Assembly: GCA_011947345.1 (NCBI GenBank)
Contig: JAAVTG010000317.1
Span: 1 to 48,304 of the forward strand
Source of the DNA: Phytophthora quininea
Taxonomy: Eukaryota > Oomycota > Peronosporomycetes > Peronosporales > Peronosporaceae
Direction: 5' to 3'
DNA: 48,304 nucleotides
Positions 10,906 to 20,748 of the stretch are shown here, piece by piece. Within the stretch, counting starts at the first letter, position 1. Every line of letters starts with the position of its first letter. The position numbers and the translations under genes are program-made. The notes under the pieces were generated by a model. It did not search any database and was not told where the DNA came from. It saw only the letters and a program-made list of their open reading frames with translations.

Positions 10906-12550
10906 GACAACAAAAAGGCAAAACAACGGGGCCGTTCACAGCGCAGTTCGACACAGCAGTCGCATTTACTGTCACGGCAGCAATCGGTGCACCAGCAGCT
11001 TTCCTAACCACCGGACGAGACCCAATCATCTCAATCTCAAGACCCACAACTCCAGTGGCATTTACAGGGGCAGCAAATGCAGCAGCAATCGTTGGCGAGA
11101 TCGCGGGCGGCGCCGCAGCGCTGACCGACGCAGCAAGCACAGTCGCCAGCTCCAGCAGTCAATGCCAACGCCACCGTGTCTGCGCTCTCATGATTCCCAA
11201 GTGTCGTCGATGTCTTCCGAGTTGCAGGACGCGCAACCGCTGTCACCTCCCCGCAGAGTACACTCCAGTCGCAACAGCAGTCGTTGGCGAGATCACAGGC
11301 AGCGCCACTGCACTGCACGTTGTAGTCACAGTCGGGGCAGAGGCAACAGGAACGACCCCGTAAACCTCATTCCTGAACCAGTCGCTACAGTGACGTTGGC
11401 TGTGTACAAGTCCACAGGTTCGGACGTCCTGCTGCAACGATAATATTGTCATACTTGTCCTCAGACATGAAAGTGTACGAGTCCGCGGACCCGGACGTAT
11501 GCTACGACAAGGTTGCTTTTTAGTGAACCAATCACTATCCCCCAGTCGCCCAGCGACTTCGTGGTGAGGACTGAGGTCGAGACGCACTCGAGGAGAGTCC
11601 AATGTGAGCCAATCTGAGTCCTTTTCAGCCGCCGTGGACGGTGGGCCCTGTATCGTGACGGCCAACGGCGCATGAGGTCACTTCGTGCACAGCAATGCCA
11701 GCGGCCCCGCGCTGCTCAGCACGGGTATCTTCTTTTGAGGCCACCAAGGGAAAGAAAGACCTCGGTGCTGGACACACTGGCACCAATGCCTCTGCGATCA
11801 CCACACTGACCTCATCAGCACCACCGCGGACGCCCACAGCATCTTTAACCACCCTGGCAGCCTCATGACTCCCACCTGCTACGACATCGTGACTGGTGGG
11901 TCATCAAGAAGCCTGTGGACAAGTCAAGTACCAATCTGGAGTCTCTGTAGAACCATTTGCGCGAGCTGGAACCGACCGACGACTGTAAGATCGCTCGCAA
12001 GATGCATACTACTAATTTTGCTGTTGCGTTTCCGTCATTTCAGTCTATCTTGGTCGGAGTTGCTGGACTCGCCGCACATTTATTACTTGTCCATGCGTTG
12101 CGGCCAGTCGACACAGAACGGGCTGGAGCTAATGCAGCGAGTGCACCACTAGGATGAACCCCGGTTAGTGAAGCACGTGCCACTCCAATAGCTCCAAGGG
12201 CCCATGGGGTCGCGGCCATGATCGAAACGTCCGCGTTTCACGCGGTCAAACCTTTGCGATGCAGGAAGTGGATGAAGATGCCACTGAACGCTGTCACCTC
12301 CTTGGTGCGGCGGTTTCAACCCACGCCATAGTGAACATGCCGCCACTTGATCGAGTCGAACTAGGCGTGTCGAGCCGCGAGAAATCGCCATTAATGCTTT
12401 CGACGACGAGCACTGGGGCAATCGGCCGCCTAAGTGCTGTGAGAACATGCTGAAGCGCGCCTGCGCCTTCCAACTAGTCCCCACAGTCTGCGGGGATAAC
12501 CAGCATTACCATGGCCGAAGGACCAGCCCAGCCTGGTCCAACAAATAGTC
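10906..12550. other. unassigned insert in the hAT element, partly Ala/Thr-rich coding-like
   Basis: Open frames on the plus strand between 10940 and 11370 carry two imperfect copies of a module with VGEIAGGAAAL and VGEITGSATAL, each preceded by a TPVA phrase. They sit in different frames because of slips. A further Thr/Ala-rich stretch lies near 11760-11870. Later sequence (11900-12550) contains only short frames. I do not recognise the source. It could be part of a captured gene with introns, a nested repeat, or the original non-coding interior. Confidence 0.3.
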
Positions 12551-12559
12551 CAACGCCAT

Positions 12560-13310
12560 GAAGGTCACGTTCGCCCGGTTCGAGATCGGCTACAGGGTAC
12601 CTGCCGGACGAGAAGCTGGGCAAATTCAGGACGATGATGGCCACAGCCTCACTGTACTGCGTCGGTATAGTCTTTCTCGTTGTGGCAGCGCTGCCGTTCG
12701 TCCTGAGCTATGTCGGGGCGAGCAAGGTATTTTTCAACGCCAGTCTAATTTTTCGACTTCTCCGTCTCTCATATCTGCCTGCGTTCACTCGTGGTCTTGT
12801 ACGGTGGAGACCAATTCCCGCCAACTTATCCATCCTCAAAGAAGGCACTCTTTTTCAGAATCCAGTACATTATGCTGGGTTTCCAACGTCAACACCTTCA
12901 TCTGCTACGCAGTGTTCCCGGTGTGTCTCCGTCCACGGACTTGGTTCTGCCATTCCTGCTGAGTATACACTGGCACCACCTACCTCGTAGGTTTAATCAT
13001 GCTGGCGGTGTTCGTGCTGCTGCTGGGGGTCTCTTGCGATCGCTACGTGAACACTCCGCCGACAAATCAGTCGGTCGCTCTCGTGATGGAGGTATCAGCA
13101 CTTCTCTCGAAGAAGAGCTCCAATGCCAATATGATCTTGCTCCAGACGATCCTGAACATTACGGCCTTCATCCTGGCTTCGGTGCTGGTGGATCAGGGAG
13201 AGATCGGTCACAATATCCCGTACACTTGCGGCGACATGATCGTTGCCGCGACAGTTCTCTGGGTGTGCGCCGACAGAGGCCTGAACAGCCGCCGTAGATG
13301 GCGTGGCGGC
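12560..13310 (+). pseudogene. degraded POT/PTR-family peptide transporter fragment inside the hAT element
   Basis: Pieces in several plus frames follow the order of a proton-coupled oligopeptide transporter. YLPDEKLGKFRTMMATASLY and the hydrophobic FLVVAALPFVLSYVG (about 12600-12720) match the D-x-Y-L-G-K-F-R-T loop plus helix. YGGDQFPPTYPSSKKALFF (about 12800-12860) matches the G-x-D-Q-F-x-P motif and the F-F segment. YLVGLIMLAVFVLLLGVSCD (about 12990-13035), followed by RYVNTPP, matches the helix that precedes Y-x-x-x-P-P in this family. Later hydrophobic stretches follow to about 13260. Frame changes and stops separate the pieces; some may be introns (for example GTATTT after GASK near 12726). 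It is a fragment of a host-type membrane protein gene lying between hAT termini. Confidence 0.55.
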
Positions 13311-13600
13311 GCTGACTGCTGTCTGCGTTCAAATTTCCAGTCTCGCGGACACTTCCATTGGACAGGGACAGCAACGGGAGCTCCTTCAGGTCGTTAGCAG
13401 CCTGTCGTCTTGGGCTTGTTGTGCTGCGCTGGGACGTCGGTGCTTGAAGACATCTTGCTTGTCGCTGTGCACATCCCAATAAAATGTTGGCTGCAGCGGC
13501 CTAATTATTAGCCCATGTTATGTGCCTGTTTCTGCACAAAGGTAATTACCAGGTAGTTAAAGTGGTTTTATGGTAATTACCTGGTAAATGCCCAACGCTA

Positions 13601-13608
13601 GCCACACT
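13601..13608. repeat. 8-bp target-site duplication, right copy
   Basis: GCCACACT directly follows the right end of the hAT element and matches 9525-9532 exactly. Confidence 0.85.
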
Positions 13609-14001
13609 GATTAGATGTATGGACGTGAAGACGAGCCAGCTGGGCCACCCATCCCGAAGTCAGCTGGTCGCCCCATCCCGCAGCCAGTGCCAGGATTCTT
13701 TTCATTCACCAATTTCCCGGCGAGCGACAACAAGGACAGCGTGCGCGGCCTGCCTCGGCCGGCGTCGGCTGGCACGGCGGCGCCGTATAAGCTTGTGGGG
13801 ATGTGTGCGGCTCTGGTGACTTGTACGGGACGGGTTGATGCGTCCTACGGACCTTGTACCGTTCTAGTTGATGGTCATCGGGGCTGCGTGTGTTCGCGCT
13901 AGCTGTAGACGGGTAAGGAAGGAAGGTCAAGCAAGAGAAGGATGGTCAAGAGATTGGTGCTGTAGTGTTAAGCGTTTGTGTAGCCAGTAATATAGTGTTG
14001 T
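13609..14001. other. spacer downstream of the hAT element
   Basis: A 95-codon plus-strand frame (13615-13902) is Pro/Gly-rich at its start (PAGPPIPKSAGRPIPQPVP) and has no recognisable domain. There is no support beyond openness in GC-rich sequence. Confidence 0.3.
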
Positions 14002-14495
14002 TTATTCCTCGCTTGCTTCGGTCTCAACGTAGGCTCGCTCCACTTTGCGCCGCTTGCGCTGGCGGTACTTCTTGATCTCGTTGGACGTCAGGTTCTCAGC
14101 CGGCTCCAACGTTGGCTTCCACGAGGTCAAGAACAGTGTTTTCCCATTAACGCGGACGACGTCTAAGATGGCTCGCATCTGGTAGGTAGGCTGACCACTT
14201 AAGTCAACGCCAGTAGGTAGAACCCACTCCTCCTCGCCGGCATCATCGCCTTGATGGGCGGCCTCAATGAGACGAGCCTTGGTGATGCGAGGATGTGGTA
14301 TCGTATCCAGAAGGCGCTTAATCGAGCGGCCGCCATCCGGTGATGGGCTGGTTGAAGTGAGGCCCCAGGTCTTCAAGTACCTGGCGGCAGCCTTGTCAAG
14401 CCTCCCCAGCCACGCTGTTGGAGGTGCTGCTGGCACCAGACGAAAAAAGACGCGAAGGTAGTGGGAGGGGCTTGGTCGGGGCTTGTGGTGGCCAT
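14002..14495 (-). CDS. small chromo-like protein, transposon-associated (probable frameshift)
   Basis: The C-terminal part contains TYQMRAILDVVRVNGKTLFL, then SWKPTLEPAENL, the look of a chromodomain or chromo shadow strand-helix unit (Y-x-V-x-x-I-L...V-x-W-x-x-x-x-x-P-x-E-N-L). A basic tail KKYRQRKRRK and an acidic end ETEASEE follow. The best start is the ATG at 14495 (MATTSPDQAPPTTF); the frame must slip near 14410 to join the chromo part. Chromo-like modules of this kind are often encoded in or near oomycete retroelements and MULEs, and this one lies just downstream of a MULE on the same strand. It may bind methylated histone tails. It could be a remnant of a larger transposon protein. 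Confidence 0.45.
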
Positions 14496-14686
14496 AGCAG
14501 TCGATGGGGCAGCGGAAGTTTGCAAATGAACGAGCTTAACCTAAACCAAAGCGGAATGTGTTTCATTTTTAGAGGTTTTTATGAGCCAAAATATATTGGA
14601 AGTGCAACAGCAATTCTATTATTGTTATTGCTCAATCTCACTAACATTAGTCTAAGCTGAGGGCGTGGCCGTTGTGGCGCGGGCGA

Positions 14687-16525
14687 TCAGCCGGAACATG
14701 AGTGCGTGTCTTGGCCGGCTGACATCGTTTTCTTGGGGGCCGAACGGTTGACAAGAGTCCGCTTCCCGTCCAAGTCAGTGTAGTACTTGACTTGTAGAGC
14801 GATGAGAACGTGGATACAGATCCCAAACTTGAGGTGGTACTTGCATCCACACGAGAGCTTGCTCACATCCACATGCCAGCCACCATCGGGTTGACCCTTT
14901 AGTTCCATTCGCGCATAGTTAGCTCCCATCTGAGCCGAGACGGGCGCTTCCTCACAACTGCGACCCAATTCAGGCAAAAACACCCGCTGACAACCGCGTG
15001 ACAGCACACGAACTTCGTCCGAGTTTGGGGATACCAGCAAGAATTCGATGCTTGATCTGCTTGGCGATATATCCTGGAGAAGATGGCGGCAACGAAAGTC
15101 GTTCACTCGAGCCCTTAGCTGCTGAGTGGCTTGAAGCACCTCCTGAAAAGATTTTGTCCTCGCCGATTCGTGACCACAACACTCGGCTAGCAGCCCGATG
15201 AGCGTGCCAATTTTGTGCTTAGTCCGAAGAGTGTAGTCACGTTTGATCAGGCGGTTGAACTGCTCCACAGGGTTGTTCATGGTCGCATAACCACTTGGTG
15301 TGTGATAACAGCCACCGGTGGAACTCACTGTTCATCCATACGCTCGTAAAGCAGTTCTGAAACGTCAACAACTGTGTGTCGCGAGACCGCTTTGCCAATA
15401 CGCTTACAACCAGTTCGTCATACACCTCTTTGCGGGCCGCAAAGCGAAGGTCGTAAATATCTGCCACTACGCGCTATTATAGAGAACTCGGAAGTTTTTT
15501 TAGTCTCTCGTGGACCTTGGCCATCACATGATAGAAGCACATCAGATACGTGAGGTTGGCGTCCACCCCAAAAACTTAGTTAAACGCATTCAGTTGGGCG
15601 GTTTCATCATCTGCCATCACGCACTTGACGATCAGTTGTCGACTGGTCACAGCTGTGTAAATCTTGCGGAGTGCGGCAAGGGCCCTGACATGTAGCGCCC
15701 CCAGCCGTTGAGACGAGATGAACATTGCCACCAAGTGGAAAGATCGAGCCCGATCTGAAACACCACAAACAATTACAGGATATCCCACCTGGTTCAACTT
15801 GAAGGTTCCATCCATGTGAAACACGAAAGATGTGGGGTCACGAGTGGCGTTACGCAATAAACACTTGGTCGTCAAACCAACGAGGAAGGGGTTTTCGTCA
15901 TAGCCGTTCCCCACCTCTGGTCTACTCTGTCGGTCGCGTTGCCACCCGAATGAGAACGGCTGAGTCTCTGAAACGTCAGGTCCGAACTCCAATTGGCTGA
16001 TCTGGTCCAAGATATCGTCATAGTCGTCGTTGCGGTGCATTCGGTTTTTCATGTAGTTTTCCACAAACCACTGCACCTGTTGCAACGCTGGCACCTCAGC
16101 CTCTGCGAGACCGAATCGCCGAGCCATCCCTCGATGGATACGAGCTGCCTTCAACCCTTGCAACGCCAGTTCGCGGCCGTAGTGCTTCATTCGGGGGTGA
16201 GCTGGGGCTTCTTTGGATCGCGAATGTGGGTCCCGTGGGCACCAGGGTCCATGATTGACACGCGGTTCAATTCTTGGCAGGTCAGCACCTTTCCAGTCCA
16301 CGGACAGGCATCATATGGCGTAGCTGCCTTGCATGTACCTGATGAGCACAGCAGCAACTGGTAGCTCATCTTGTGCGGTCTTGTCAGGGTGCAAATGGTG
16401 CAAGGAACCAGCTGACTCTTCGCGATAATGAAGACTTTCATGTTTTCCATGAGAAGTTGCGCGTCTTCGCAAGCCAGGGCGTTGTAAACCGTTGTCCACT
16501 GGCACTTGGAAGGCTTAGACGGCAT
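14687..16525 (-). pseudogene. MULE transposase copy 1 (SWIM type), frameshifted
   Basis: Mutator-like transposase. The start is the ATG at 16525 (MPSKPSKCQWTTVYN). An N-terminal Cys-rich domain (CTICTLTRP..., CSSGTCKAATPYDACPW) resembles a FLYWCH/WRKY-like zinc finger. The DDE core has HMDGTFKL (about 15800), VSDRARSFHLVAMF, a second acidic site in VMADDETAQLNAF (about 15600), and TYLMCFYHVMAKVHERL (about 15525). The C-terminal SWIM finger is CGCKYHLKFGICIH (about 14800-14850). Breaks are a frame slip near 16195, an in-frame TAA at 15576-15578 just after QLNAFN, stops near 15475, and a slip near 15300. It is clearly homologous to the plus-strand copy at 17.3-19.6 kb. No terminal inverted repeats were found. 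Confidence 0.7.
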
Positions 16526-17287
16526 GTTGGGCGTAGGAGAGGGCTTCGAAATTTGCGCTGGGTTCTTATATTTCCGAGAAAAGGGAAATGAGCCAGTGTT
16601 TGTGGGAATACAGGCTTGGTGATTGGTCAAAATAGAGCTATAAACCTCATAACGATTCGCTATTAATGGGTGGTGTACGTTTGCCCAGGTTTGTAGTGTT
16701 GCAGCCAATCGCAAAGTGCCTCGACGTTTCGTAGAGTAATGCGACGAGTGTTCGATGTGGACCACGCACGTTTGATGTGCTCCAACAAATACTTCGTACC
16801 GAGCCATTTTCTTATGTGTTTTGCCGGTTATGTCTGAAAGACTGTATCGAGGTTCCCGCACTGGCTAGCCTGCGACGTTTCACATCCGCATTGGCTTGGA
16901 TTACGCGCCTCAGCCGATTAGCCACTTGCATCATGGCCAAGTTGAGAAATGAGTACATGGCCAAGTCGGAACTGGGTACATCCATGAATGATGGTACTAC
17001 TGAATACCCGTGAGTAAAGGTCTCTCTAAAGCCATATCCCAAAGATTGCGCCAAAAGTCCAGCGCCCATTGAGAGAGCTTTATTTCTGTTCTAGAAAGAC
17101 TGACAGTTGTACCGAGGGGCTGAGGATTCAGATTCGTTCCTATTGAGTTGTACAATTGCACTGAAGACTAGCCTACCGACCAGTCAAAATCATCTACGGA
17201 GAAGACCCACCCATCACAGCGCTTCACCTCGAGTGGCGGGAAAGCCCCCCTTTGTAGACTCGCTTTTGCATCACCCAACTAAAGCAT
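16526..17287. other. region between the two divergent MULE copies
   Basis: A 762-bp interval between the 5' ends of two oppositely oriented MULE genes. Open frames of about 80 codons occur on both strands (16777-17013 plus, 16812-17069 minus) without recognisable domains. It should contain the 5' termini of both elements, but I could not see long inverted repeats by eye. Confidence 0.35.
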
Positions 17288-17564
17288 GACCACCTACAAC
17301 TGGTGCCTTCAAGACAGCCTGCGAGGCGACAAGCTTGTCAATCGCAGGCTCGACGCACTCCCTGCCATGAAGGTGGTTGCGAGTCAGCTGAAGCGGTGCA
17401 CGGTGTGTAAAGTAAACTTCGACGAGCATCTCTTGCGCTAACCGCATCTACGGGTGCGGATCCGACCCGTGCTTCGACTCCGGCGCTTCGTGTGAGTTTA
17501 AGCTGAAGACCGCCGCCTGCGAAACATCACAGCTATGCCACTTCTACCAGCAGGGCACCACGTT

Positions 17565-17572
17565 TCCACGGG
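17565..17572. repeat. 8-bp target duplication of the MITE, left copy
   Basis: TCCACGGG is repeated exactly at 18092-18099. Removing the insert and one copy rejoins the MULE coding sequence, which supports this as the true insertion scar. Confidence 0.75.
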
Positions 17573-18091
17573 GGTAACCTTTTCTTGAGGTCAAGTTTGG
17601 GTGAAGTCCACTTTTTGGGGTCAAGTCGGGTCAAGGTCGTTTTTTTTTCAAGTTCGGGTCAAATTTTTTTGTCAAGTTTGGGTCAACCTCTATCAGTAAT
17701 CTCAAGTAATTTTAAACGTTATGGTCGCTATGCTCCTCAGCTGCGCGGCGGTTGCACCGCCTACTTCGCTTCGCTCGTGGCGGGCAAGGATCCCGCGCGG
17801 ATTAGATAGAACCTACTACTTAGACATACCTACCTACTCCGCCGTACGCCCCACCCCTGACAGACCCCCGCTTCGCTCCGGTTGTCAAGTCGGCTCTCTA
17901 CCGGCTCAAAGTGTATGTCTTGTAGAAAAACTTAAATTCTAATCAATATTCTATGAATCAAATATGGGAGGTTACTCAATATCACAAAGAGAGGTTGACC
18001 AACTCGCGAGTTGGGTCAAGTTTTAGGGTCAAGTTCACGAGATTTTTCCAAAATTTGGACTTGACCCGAACGTGATCCCAAAATATCTCCC
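17573..18091. mobile_element. 519-bp non-autonomous element (MITE-like) inserted in MULE copy 2
   Basis: Non-coding insert with imperfect inverted ends. Inward from the left end runs a TTTT tract, then GTTTGGGTGAAGTCCA; read inward from the right end runs a TTTT tract, then GTTCGGGTCAAGTCCA. Each end also carries several direct copies of a TCAAGTTTGGGTCAA-like unit (about 17588-17690 and 17990-18070). The centre (17715-17880) is GC-rich and lacks a gene. Exact 8-bp flanking duplications point to a hAT- or MULE-mobilised MITE. Confidence 0.7.
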
Positions 18092-18099
18092 TCCACGGG
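18092..18099. repeat. 8-bp target duplication of the MITE, right copy
   Basis: TCCACGGG, matching 17565-17572 exactly. Confidence 0.75.
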
Positions 18100-19799
18100 A
18101 GGGCAGAGCAAAAAGCCGAAGCTGTCGAGGTCAATAAAAGCAACGATCCAGGACCTAGTTCTACAAGATGTGAAGCCAGCACGCATCCGCAACGGGTTAA
18201 TCGACAGACTCGCTCTTGCAGCAGACACGCTGCTTGCTCTTAAGCAGATCCGGAACGTTAGTTACAACTACAAGAGAAGCAAGCTTTCCAACACAGATTT
18301 AATGGAGAAGATGGTTGAGATTGCTACAAGCTCCCCATTTTCAAAACATCTTCCTGACTCCACTGCCTTCAGGTTTGGATATCCAGTGGACAGTGATGGA
18401 CATCCTGTTCTCGCCGATGTTAGCGATGAAAACCCGTTAGTGATTGGCATAACTACGAAATTTCTTTTGAGAGCTGCAAACCGAGATCCACGTTCGTATT
18501 TCACATGGACGCTACGTTTAAGCTCGTGCTCTGTGGCTACCCTCTTACGGTCTGTGGAATTTCGGATTCAGCGCGCCAGTTCTACCCCTTGGCGTTTTTC
18601 ATTTCATCACAGCGCACAGCGGTTCAATACGCGCATGCTCTCCGGAGTCTGATGAGTTTGTAGAAGGTAGTAGTTGGAAAAGATCTCGTTGTCAGCTACT
18701 TTATGGGCGACGCAGAAGACGCCCGATACAATGGATTTGAGCAGACGCTGGCGCTCACTACGGGAAACACTACTCCTACCTACTTGATGTGTTTCTTCCA
18801 TGTGGTTGAGAATGTCAAAAAGCGCCTCGGTGGACTGTCGAACAACGCCAAGCACGTAGTTTATCGCTACATCTATGAAATGCACTACTCAAGAAGCGAA
18901 CTCGAGTATAATGAGGTCGTCGAGAAAGCGGATTCTGTGTGGCGCGCTGTTCCAGAACTGAAACGATTTGCTGACTATTTTCAGAAGATGTGGCTTAAAA
19001 GTCGATACTGCAAGTGGCAGTGCTTCTGGTCTTCGCCTGGTTTCCTAAGACTAACAACCCAGTCGAGCAATTTAACAAGGTGATCAAGCGTGACTATACT
19101 TTGAGGGTTCGGATGAAGCTTTGTCCATTGCTTCAGAAGGTCATCAGCATGGCTCACCACCGCTCAATTGCATTCCCTCCCTTCTCTACTGAGCCACGAC
19201 CAGCACTTACCCTCATATCGAGAACGAAGCGGCTACACAAGGCTAACAAGCTTTTGGTGACGCAGTCTCGCCAAAGCGTCCAGTTTCTTCTGGGCGATGC
19301 CAGTGGATCGACAAACGCTTACGTTGTGAAAAGTTTGGTTCACCCTTTAGTGAATGCAAAGAACGCGGAGCTAGGCGAGCGAAACAACCGTCGAATGGAG
19401 CGCCTCGGACAGCCGCATGGAGGATGGACAGTCAATGTGGATACCAAGTCGTGTCCCTGCAAGGCATGGTTCAAGTACGGTAATTGTGTTCACCTGTTAG
19501 CAGGACTTCGAAGCGCGAATCAACCTATACACGGCTGGGCAGGAACTGAGCGTAGAGTTATTGATCGCCAAGTAAATCAAGCTAAGACTGACGGGAACGC
19601 TCAGAGGGGGCAGCGGTAGTCTCTCATACTCTTAGCGTAGATTAATTTTGATGGGATTCGGTACTAATCACTGCCAATAAAGCCAAGTCTACATTCTCTT
19701 GACGAAAGTATGTTGTGATCATTGCTCGCATCTATACTACAGCTATTGTTGTGATGTGTTCATGGTCTAAGGAAACTTGAACTGTACCCACAGCTGCAC

Positions 19800-20748
19800 G
19801 ACCTCAACATGACAGTGTGACATAGTGCCCCGGGTTTCCCAGGAACATTCGTTCGGTCTTGGGTCCGATCCCGAACCCGCGGCTTGGTTACCGGGACGCG
19901 GTACCGGGAGCGGGCGGTCCTGCCCATTTCGTGCCACATACTTCTCCCAAGACAATCTCCTGGGCATGCTGAGCTCAAGATTTTCCGAGCAGAGCCAGAC
20001 GTTCCGAGGTCATAATGAACCCAAGTCTGGGCCCCAGGTCATAGTAGGGTCAAGAGAGCGGTTGACCCCTCGAGATAAGAATGGTAAGCGCCCTGGCGTC
20101 CCAACGCTTGGTGAAGCAAATCCAGTCTCCCTTTTCCTTTCAGAGCTCAAGTCGAACCTCTACGCAGTGCGGACCGCTGTCCTTCTGGAGACTAGAAGCG
20201 CGGAACACCGGGACCACGAGTGAGGCTATACCGGTAACCTTCCAACACTAATCTGTCTGCATTCCCCCAGGGAGTTAGGCACTTCATATTTGTGTGTTCC
20301 CGGTAGCGGCCTGGCCGACCCGGGTTTGCACATTTCATATTATCAGGGCCATCGCCCCGGAGTCTTCCGTCCGAAAGAACAGAGTGCTTATTGTGTGTCG
20401 TGTTCCCGGGCCGATTGTTTGTATAACCACCCCAGCTCACTCGTACTAGGTAGAGGAGTTCCTAGAACAACTCGGTGACCGTTTCCTGAACAAATTACCG
20501 TTTCGAAGGGGTACACAAGGTGAAGGTACTGACCGGCCCAGGGCCCTCCCGTTCCCGGTCCCGAAGGAATCTCCCAGTGGGAGGGTCCCCAGGTCACGGC
20601 CCCGGATAAATCCCTCGTTCGGGCGGAGCCGTCTGACTCACTTGGGCGTATCACGTGTACAACACCAGGAAGTGGTAAGAAGCCCAAGAGCTACATCACA
20701 ACTGGCGCGCGTGCCCGGATCAGAGAGGTCACCAACAACTTGTCTATT
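19800..20748 (+). repeat. probable LTR and leader of an LTR retrotransposon
   Basis: A gene-free, GC-rich stretch dense in short CCCGGG-type palindromic phrases (for example near 19830, 19885-19910, 20320, 20405, 20540 and 20560). It precedes the gag remnant. Blocks shared with 8541-9380 suggest the same repeat superfamily. LTR ends (TG...CA) and a primer-binding site could not be fixed by eye, and no second LTR was found downstream of gag. Confidence 0.45.

Larger units (their letters stand above)
9533..13600 (+). mobile_element. hAT-family DNA transposon (4,068 bp) with foreign sequence inside
   Basis: The ends are inverted repeats. The left end is TAGGGATGGGCATTTT (9533-9548); the right end, read on the minus strand, is TAGCGTTGGGCATTTA (13585-13600). 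Both are followed inward by AT-rich tracts containing the palindromic phrases GGTAATTACC and TTACCTGGTAA, repeated at 9557-9617 and 13540-13586. Exact 8-bp direct duplications flank the element. The 5' third encodes a BED/hAT transposase. Coding similarity stops near 10905, and the rest holds unrelated sequence including a degraded peptide-transporter gene. This copy is therefore probably non-autonomous. Confidence 0.85.
17286..19619 (+). pseudogene. MULE transposase copy 2 (SWIM type), split by a MITE
   Basis: Start ATG at 17286 (MTTYNWCLQD). The first part (KRCTVCKVNFDEHLLR, then an out-of-frame CGSDPCFDSGASCEFK) is the N-terminal zinc-finger region and ends at about 17572. After the 519-bp insertion, coding resumes near 18100 with KKPKLSRSIKATIQDL. 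The DDE core has DENPLVIGITTKFLLR, an out-of-frame HMDATFKL (about 18505) and YFMGDAEDARYNGFE (about 18700-18740). TYLMCFFHVVENVKKRL follows. The SWIM finger is CPCKAWFKYGNCVH (about 19455-19495). Breaks are frame slips near 17440, 18105, 18505 and 19050 and an in-frame TAG at 18661-18663. The order and spacing of motifs match copy 1. Confidence 0.7.
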
